NCBI GenBank assembly: GCA_019414515.1
Contig: DXLX01000023.1
Coordinates: forward strand, 62,001 to 126,000
Reading direction: 5' to 3'
Length of the DNA: 64,000 nt
Source: Collinsella sp.
GTDB taxonomy: Bacteria; Actinomycetota; Coriobacteriia; Coriobacteriales; Coriobacteriaceae
The notes below the pieces were generated by a model. That model had not been told where the DNA came from. It saw nothing but the letters and a program-made list of their open reading frames with translations, and did no database searches. Positions 59,063 through 64,000 of this stretch are shown here, piece by piece. Position 1 is the stretch's first letter. Every line of letters begins with the position of its first letter. A program made the translations under genes and the position numbers.

Positions 59063-60674
59063 TCTCTGCGCAAGAACAATAATTAAGAATCCAAAGTATA
59101 TAACCTATCTTCTAATGTGCCTGCTCTCGCTTGTGGTTGGTCTCGCAATTCCTTTTCTGACGGGACAACTGGTCAACATCTTTGTCGGTGTCGCGCGAGA
59201 TGGGGAAAGCGCAATCGCCATCGGCGCTGAGATAGCAGCGCTGGGTATCGTACGAGCCGGTTTGAATTGCGCCAGCGAACTGGTCTATGTCGACTTACAG
59301 ACACATGTGGGATTTGCATTGAATGAAGAGGTGATAAGTCACGTTCAAAGGCTACCTCGGTCCTTCTTTATTAATTTCGATGCCTCATATTACAATCAGC
59401 AGATTAATCATGACGCTAACGATTTGGTGATATTTGTTATAAACGCAAGTGTCCAAAGTGTGAGCAATATAGTGACGTTGCTTGTGGTGTTTGTTGTCCT
59501 GGCGACCATAAACGGTCACCTGGCAATGCTGTGCATGGCTCTTGGCATAATAAGTGGCGCGGTCTATTCGCTTTTCAAAAAGTGTTTGTTCGCAAGAAGT
59601 TTTGAGGCTCAAGAGCAGGAGGCTCGATTCTTTTCCGATCTGGAGAAGCAGCTTAGCAGCGCACAATTTATCCGCAGGCATGTTCTATTCGAATTTTTTA
59701 AGCAAAGGCTCGAGCACTCTTTTGCAGAGCTATATCGTTGCGTTTATCAGAACCAGCAAATTAATGCGACCTTTACGTTTGCCAATGCTGTCGTCACGTC
59801 TTTGGCGCAGGGTGGAATCTTGATTCTGGGTGCAAAGGAAGTTCTCGACGGCAATTTGCTGCCCGGCTATCTTATGACGGCGCTAAGCTATTACTCCTAT
59901 TATTCTTCGGCTATTGAATTCTTCCTTGCGTTGGGCAAGGACTATCAAACGTCAAGGGTATCCTACGAGCGTTTGCGTCGGTTGCTGGACATGCCCGAGG
60001 ACTCAAACGGGACCATTATCCTCTCTGATGTTTACGAGGTGAACTGTTCCGAGCTGTCATATAGCTATCCGGGGTCTGTAAAGACCGCGTTCAGGGACAT
60101 TCGGGCTTCTTTAGAAAAAGGAAAGGTATACGGAATCGTTGGGCCGAACGGTTCCGGTAAGAGCACGCTGCTGGATGTGATAAGCGGTTGCGATCCAGAA
60201 AACTGCAAGGGGGATATTTGGATTAACAACAAGCCCTTGGGCTCTCTGGACCGCTATGCGCTGCGGAAGCGCAATATCGGGATTACGGAGCAGGAGCCGC
60301 CCCTGACCGAGGGGTCGATACGGGACAATTTAATTCTTTGCTGCAGAAGCACTGAAGAGCGTGACCTTGAGAGCCTCATTGAGAGAATGGGGCTTAAAAA
60401 GATGGTCGATTCAAGTGGTGGACTTGATGTCGAGCTGGACGATAAGCAGAACAACATTTCAGGAGGAGAGAAGCAAAAAATAGCGATTATTCGCCAATTG
60501 CTGAAAAACCCGGACGTGATGATGTTTGATGAGCCGACATCTGCACTCGACAGCCAAAGCAAGCAGGCGTTTATCGAAATCCTTAAGGAAAGAAAGGGGC
60601 GACATATCACAGTCATCGCTACGCACGACCCTGTGCTCATTTCGGCATGCGATGAAGTGATTGAAATTGCCTGA
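59055..60674 (+). CDS. ABC exporter of the RiPP operon
   Basis: A 539-residue fused exporter: about six membrane segments in the first 290 residues, then an ATPase with Walker A GPNGSGKST (about residue 363), signature ISGGEKQK and Walker B VMMFDEPTSALD. It lacks an N-terminal C39 peptidase domain, so leader removal, if any, must be done by a protease not encoded in the cluster. It is the last gene, translated from within the maturase end. Confidence 0.9.
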   Translation: MFNLCARTIIKNPKYITYLLMCLLSLVVGLAIPFLTGQLVNIFVGVARDGESAIAIGAEIAALGIVRAGLNCASELVYVDLQTHVGFALNEEVISHVQRLPRSFFINFDASYYNQQINHDANDLVIFVINASVQSVSNIVTLLVVFVVLATINGHLAMLCMALGIISGAVYSLFKKCLFARSFEAQEQEARFFSDLEKQLSSAQFIRRHVLFEFFKQRLEHSFAELYRCVYQNQQINATFTFANAVVTSLAQGGILILGAKEVLDGNLLPGYLMTALSYYSYYSSAIEFFLALGKDYQTSRVSYERLRRLLDMPEDSNGTIILSDVYEVNCSELSYSYPGSVKTAFRDIRASLEKGKVYGIVGPNGSGKSTLLDVISGCDPENCKGDIWINNKPLGSLDRYALRKRNIGITEQEPPLTEGSIRDNLILCCRSTEERDLESLIERMGLKKMVDSSGGLDVELDDKQNNISGGEKQKIAIIRQLLKNPDVMMFDEPTSALDSQSKQAFIEILKERKGRHITVIATHDPVLISACDEVIEIA

Positions 60675-60702
60675 CGGGTTAGTGGACCGAGCATATCAAA
60701 TT

Positions 60703-60736
60703 CAGGGGCGGGCACCGTAGCTGGTGTCCGCCCCCT
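60703..60736. terminator. Convergent hairpin after the RiPP operon
   Basis: A 12-bp stem (60705-60716 with 60723-60734, one G-T pair) lies between the plus-strand exporter and the minus-strand amidotransferase gene. No long T run in either direction. Confidence 0.6.
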
Positions 60737-60770
60737 GACATGGAATGATTTAGCCTCTGTGCTTTGCGAG

Positions 60771-61580
60771 CTAGCGAGCCTGCTTTACCTTAGCTGCTGC
60801 CTCGACAAACGACTTCCACAGGTTAAAGTCGGTCTCGAGCGTCTGCCAGGTGTACTCGGGATGCCATTGCACGCCCAGACAGAACGGCTGGCCTTCGACT
60901 TCGATGCACTCGGGAACGCCGTCGGTTGCCTTGGCGACCAAGCGCGTGCTCTTACCCAGACGATCGACGCAGCAGTGGTGTGCGGAGTTGGTCTGGATCA
61001 GCCTGTGCCCGCCAACCGCGCGCTCCAGCAGCGAGCCCGGCACGACCTCGACAGGATGCACAGGGTCGTTGAGCACGTGGGTATGGCGCCACTGCGTGCG
61101 GCCCTCGCGCGCGCCCAGGCTCGGCACGTCCATGCACAGGGTGCCGCCGGTGGCGACGTTGAGCAGTTGCGTGCCGCGGCAGGTGGTAAAGAGCGGCTTT
61201 TTGGCACGGAGCACCTCGCTGACCAGCTTAAACTCAAAACTATCGCGGATCTCGCAGCAGAGGGTGGGGTCGTAGGGTCGATCATCGCCCCAACGTTTGG
61301 GATTGACATCGGGGCCGCCGGGAATGGCGATGCCGTCGGCGATATCGACGTAATGACGGATGACCTCAATGTCCTCGGTGATGGACATCTGCAGCGGCAG
61401 ACCGCCGGCGGCAAGAATGGCGTCGACAAATACGCTCGCAATCTCCTCGTTGGGGGAGAGCGTCTCGCTCAAATAGGGCTTCGCTTCTTCCCAGCGTGGT
61501 GCTACCAGGATAAGCGGGCGGTCAGCGGGATCGACGTCGACGTGCGGAGTGTAGGACGATGAGGTGCGGGTTCCGATCAT
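60771..61580 (-). CDS. Class I glutamine amidotransferase-like hydrolase (PuuD family)
   Basis: A 269-residue protein of the gamma-glutamyl-gamma-aminobutyrate hydrolase family. The catalytic Cys is in FTTCRGTQLLNVATGG (about residue 131), and the His-Glu pair is in GVQWHPEYT. In polyamine breakdown PuuD releases GABA from gamma-glutamyl-GABA, but no other puu gene is present, so another gamma-glutamyl substrate is possible. Start ATG 61580 lacks a strong ribosome site. Confidence 0.85.
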   Translation of the reverse strand: MIGTRTSSSYTPHVDVDPADRPLILVAPRWEEAKPYLSETLSPNEEIASVFVDAILAAGGLPLQMSITEDIEVIRHYVDIADGIAIPGGPDVNPKRWGDDRPYDPTLCCEIRDSFEFKLVSEVLRAKKPLFTTCRGTQLLNVATGGTLCMDVPSLGAREGRTQWRHTHVLNDPVHPVEVVPGSLLERAVGGHRLIQTNSAHHCCVDRLGKSTRLVAKATDGVPECIEVEGQPFCLGVQWHPEYTWQTLETDFNLWKSFVEAAAKVKQAR

Positions 61581-61667
61581 GGGTGCGGCTTTCGAATCCG
61601 GGTGGACATGGCACAGGGGTGGCGCGGGACAAACGTTACTGATGAATTTGCCCGCGTGGCAATTGGG

Positions 61668-62432
61668 CTAGTGGCCCTTAATGGAGTTGAGGAAGTCCTG
61701 GGCGCGCTTGGTCTTGGGGTGGTCGAAGAACTCGTCGGGTGTGCCGGTTTCCACGATCTGGCCGTCGGCCATAAACACGACGCGGTCGGCCACGCGGCGG
61801 GCGAAGTTCATCTCGTGCGTGATGACGATCATCGTCATGCCCTGCTGGGCCAGACGGACCATGACCTCGAGCACCTCGTTGATCATTTCGGGGTCAAGGG
61901 CGCTCGTGGGCTCGTCAAAAAGCATGGCCTTGGGTTGCATGGCAAGCGAACGTGCGATGGCTACACGCTGTTGCTGGCCGCCCGAGAGCTGTGCGGGCAC
62001 CTTATCGGCCTGCTCGGCAACGCCCACGCGGCCCAGCAGGTCCATGGCGCGCTCACGAGCTTCCTCCTTGGAGACGCCCAGCACATCGACCGGTCCCAGC
62101 ATGACGTTCTGCAGTACGGTCATATGTGCAAACAGGTTGAACTGCTGAAATACCATGCCCAACTCGGCACGCATGCGGGCAAGATCCTTGCCTTCCTGTG
62201 GCAGGGGCTCGCCCTCGATGAGGATCTCGCCTGAGTCGATGGTTTCCAGGCGATTGATGGTTCGGCACATGGTCGACTTGCCCGAGCCCGAGGGTCCGAT
62301 CACAACGACGACCTCGCCGCGGTCGACCGAGAGATTGATGTCGTTGAGAACGTGCAGATCGCCGTAGTGCTTATCGACGTGCCTGAGCTCGATCAGCGGC
62401 TGATTGCCGGTGGAAGAGGTGCTCTGTGCCAT
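61668..62432 (-). CDS. Polar amino-acid ABC importer ATP-binding protein (GlnQ type)
   Basis: A 254-residue ATPase with Walker A GPSGSGKST, signature LSGGQQQR, Walker B MLFDEPTSALDPE and switch ITHE, in the GlnQ/HisP group by its strongly conserved QQFNLFAHMTVLQN segment. It is encoded after two permeases in the same direction. The substrate-binding protein should lie just beyond the right edge of the window. Amino acid specificity cannot be read. Confidence 0.93.
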   Translation of the reverse strand: MAQSTSSTGNQPLIELRHVDKHYGDLHVLNDINLSVDRGEVVVVIGPSGSGKSTMCRTINRLETIDSGEILIEGEPLPQEGKDLARMRAELGMVFQQFNLFAHMTVLQNVMLGPVDVLGVSKEEARERAMDLLGRVGVAEQADKVPAQLSGGQQQRVAIARSLAMQPKAMLFDEPTSALDPEMINEVLEVMVRLAQQGMTMIVITHEMNFARRVADRVVFMADGQIVETGTPDEFFDHPKTKRAQDFLNSIKGH

Positions 62433-62468
62433 GGTGCTCGGCTCCTTATGACTCGAAATGGTAAAGCG

Positions 62469-63302
62469 TTAGCGGATGATGGTCGCGCCGGTCTTGTGCG
62501 AAACATAGACAGCGGCCTTGTTGATCGCGACGTTGATGAGGATGTAGATGACCGCGATAACCAGGTAGACCGACACGAGGGCGTCGTAGTTGGTAATGAG
62601 CACGCGGGCGTTTTGCATGAGGTCGGGGTAGCTCACCACGTAGGCCACGGTGGTGTCTTTGACTACGACCACGAGCTGCGAAATCAACGACGGAATGATA
62701 AACCGGATAGCCTGCGGCAACACGATTTTAAAGGTGATTTTAGCTTTGGAGAGACCGAGTGCCTGGGCGGCCTCGACCTGGCCGCGCGGCACGGCGTTGA
62801 CGCCGGCACGGAAGATCTCGGCAAGTACGCCAGCTGCAGCGAGCGCGACGGGAAGCGTGAGCATCCAAAACGACGGCAGCGCGATCTTGTACTGGGGCAG
62901 CACCAAAAAGAAGAAGTAGATGAACAACAGGCTCGGTACGCCGCGGAAGAAATCGGTGAGCACGCGGCAGACCAGCTGCAGCGGCTTAATGTCGCTGGTA
63001 CGGCCGAGCATAAGGGCTAAGCCCAGCACCAGCGCGATGGCGCCAGCGGTGAGTGCGACTTTAACGGTGCCCTCAAAGCCGGCAAGCAGGAACTTCCAGG
63101 TGGTGAGGTGCGTAAAGAAAAACCAATAGTGAACCGAAAGCTGGCCGGTCACATAAAAGCGCTGCAACACGAGGGCGACGAGCACGGCGACGGCAACAAG
63201 CGAGATGGCGGTGCCGATGCGAATCTTGGCGCGCATCTTGGGGCCGGGAGCCTCGTAGAGCGCATCGCGCATGGTGAGCGCGGAGGTGGAGTGCTTGCTC
63301 AT
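62469..63302 (-). CDS. Amino-acid ABC importer permease
   Basis: A 277-residue permease with a membrane segment at about 30-48, then the polar amino-acid permease domain (about 80-270). The coupling EAA-like loop contains GQVEAAQALGLSKAKITFKIVLPQA. It overlaps the end of the upstream permease gene by four bases. Confidence 0.92.
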   Translation of the reverse strand: MSKHSTSALTMRDALYEAPGPKMRAKIRIGTAISLVAVAVLVALVLQRFYVTGQLSVHYWFFFTHLTTWKFLLAGFEGTVKVALTAGAIALVLGLALMLGRTSDIKPLQLVCRVLTDFFRGVPSLLFIYFFFLVLPQYKIALPSFWMLTLPVALAAAGVLAEIFRAGVNAVPRGQVEAAQALGLSKAKITFKIVLPQAIRFIIPSLISQLVVVVKDTTVAYVVSYPDLMQNARVLITNYDALVSVYLVIAVIYILINVAINKAAVYVSHKTGATIIR

Positions 63303-63958
63303 CGGAGGATCCTCACCTTCTTATCGATGTAGTTGCCAATGTGGCTCACCACAAAGGCCGTGCCCAGGTAGCCGAGCGCCGAGATAAAGAACGCGGCGAC
63401 GCCGCCGAGCGAGCGCGTGTTGATGTAGCTCACCACGCCGGTGAGCTCCTGCGGTTGCAACGGCACCTGACTGCCGAGCGCGGTGGTGAGCATGACGGCG
63501 ATAAAGAGGTTGGTCATGGGCAACACGCTCGAGCGCAGCGCCTGCGGAATCACGATCTTGGCGAGGATACGGCTGAAGCTCATGCCGAGCGAACGTGCGG
63601 CTTCGACCTGACCGACGCCGACGGTGTTGATGCCGCTCATAAAGTTCTCGGAGCCAAAGGCCGAGCCCAAAAGAACCGTGGCGACGATAACGCAGGTGCG
63701 GTAGGGTAGGACGACCTTGAGCGGCGGCAGCGCATAGACGACGATGATGAGCAGTGCGATGCCGGGGATGTTACGGAAGACCTGGACATACAGGTCGCCA
63801 AAGACGCGCAGCGGCTTGAGCGGCGACACGCGCATCACGGTGACGGCGACGGCCAGCACCATGGCGATGGCAAACGACTCAAGCGTCATGCCCCAGGTTG
63901 CTAGCAGCGCGTCGATATAGTTCTGGCCATAGAGCGACCAGAGCTCGGAGAGACTCAT
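63299..63958 (-). CDS. Amino-acid ABC importer permease
   Basis: A 219-residue permease with about five membrane segments and the coupling loop GQVEAARSLGMSFSRILAKIVIPQA. With the neighbouring permease it forms a heterodimeric channel. GGGAGG precedes ATG 63958. The 42 bases to the right edge show no further gene. Confidence 0.92.
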   Translation of the reverse strand: MSLSELWSLYGQNYIDALLATWGMTLESFAIAMVLAVAVTVMRVSPLKPLRVFGDLYVQVFRNIPGIALLIIVVYALPPLKVVLPYRTCVIVATVLLGSAFGSENFMSGINTVGVGQVEAARSLGMSFSRILAKIVIPQALRSSVLPMTNLFIAVMLTTALGSQVPLQPQELTGVVSYINTRSLGGVAAFFISALGYLGTAFVVSHIGNYIDKKVRILR

Positions 63959-64000
63959 GCGGACCTCCCGCCGATAAGGAAAGGGGCTCCCGTGTGTACG

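Overview
The window looks like chromosomal DNA of a gut Coriobacteriia (Actinomycetota), most likely Collinsella or a close relative. This is an inference from the high GC content, the anaerobic fermentative gene set (pyruvate formate-lyase, PTS-fed sucrose/fructan use, group III-like phosphofructokinase) and the gene families present; no rRNA or tRNA gene is visible to confirm it.

Layout. 1-2937: BceAB-type peptide-resistance transporter. 3478-4509: DAHP synthase. 5089-9760: heterodimeric ABC multidrug exporter under a MarR regulator. 10311-12699: pyruvate formate-lyase made as two separate proteins, a catalytic subunit and a short glycyl-radical subunit. 13111-18729: LacI-regulated sucrose/fructan locus with two GH32 enzymes and a PTS EIIBC. 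19006-23696: DegV, PFL activase, a beta-lactamase-like protein, MTA/SAH nucleosidase and EngB. 23733-25145: a putative DUF3990 toxin operon under two palindromic operators. 25430-30723: threonine/aspartate-family genes (thrB, thrC, aspartokinase, asd). 31178-37012: Ogt, a two-component system, an AIM24-family protein, a ClC transporter and a GyrI-like protein. 37284-40756: MacB-like ABC pair. 41271-46454: HTH membrane protein, phosphofructokinase, Ntn-type amidohydrolase, M18 aminopeptidase. 46668-47535: RHH/PIN toxin-antitoxin. 47567-51483: hydroxyacid dehydrogenase, methionine aminopeptidase, radical SAM protein, alpha/beta hydrolase. 51695-53956: GGDEF-REC-HD-GYP protein and HPt protein. 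54160-60674: a regulator pair followed by a complete RiPP cluster. 60771-63958: class I amidotransferase and a polar amino-acid ABC importer.

The two most interesting things are these. First, a compact RiPP operon: a 42-residue peptide with six cysteines, not previously listed as a gene here, lies behind a strong ribosome site and is followed by an ABC-2 transporter (ATPase and two permeases), a radical SAM/SPASM maturase and an ABC exporter. The upstream XRE regulator gene and the peptide gene both carry the same 34-bp inverted site (TATCG, 24 bp, CGATA). Second, the intergenic DNA is crowded with structured repeats. One family (six copies) consists of two-tier hairpins whose stems differ completely from copy to copy but always base-pair, while the internal loop (GTCCTC on one side, TGCGGAA on the other) is conserved. 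In at least three copies the outermost arm covers the stop codon of the preceding gene. A second family (six copies) behaves as a portable terminator placed directly after stop codons.
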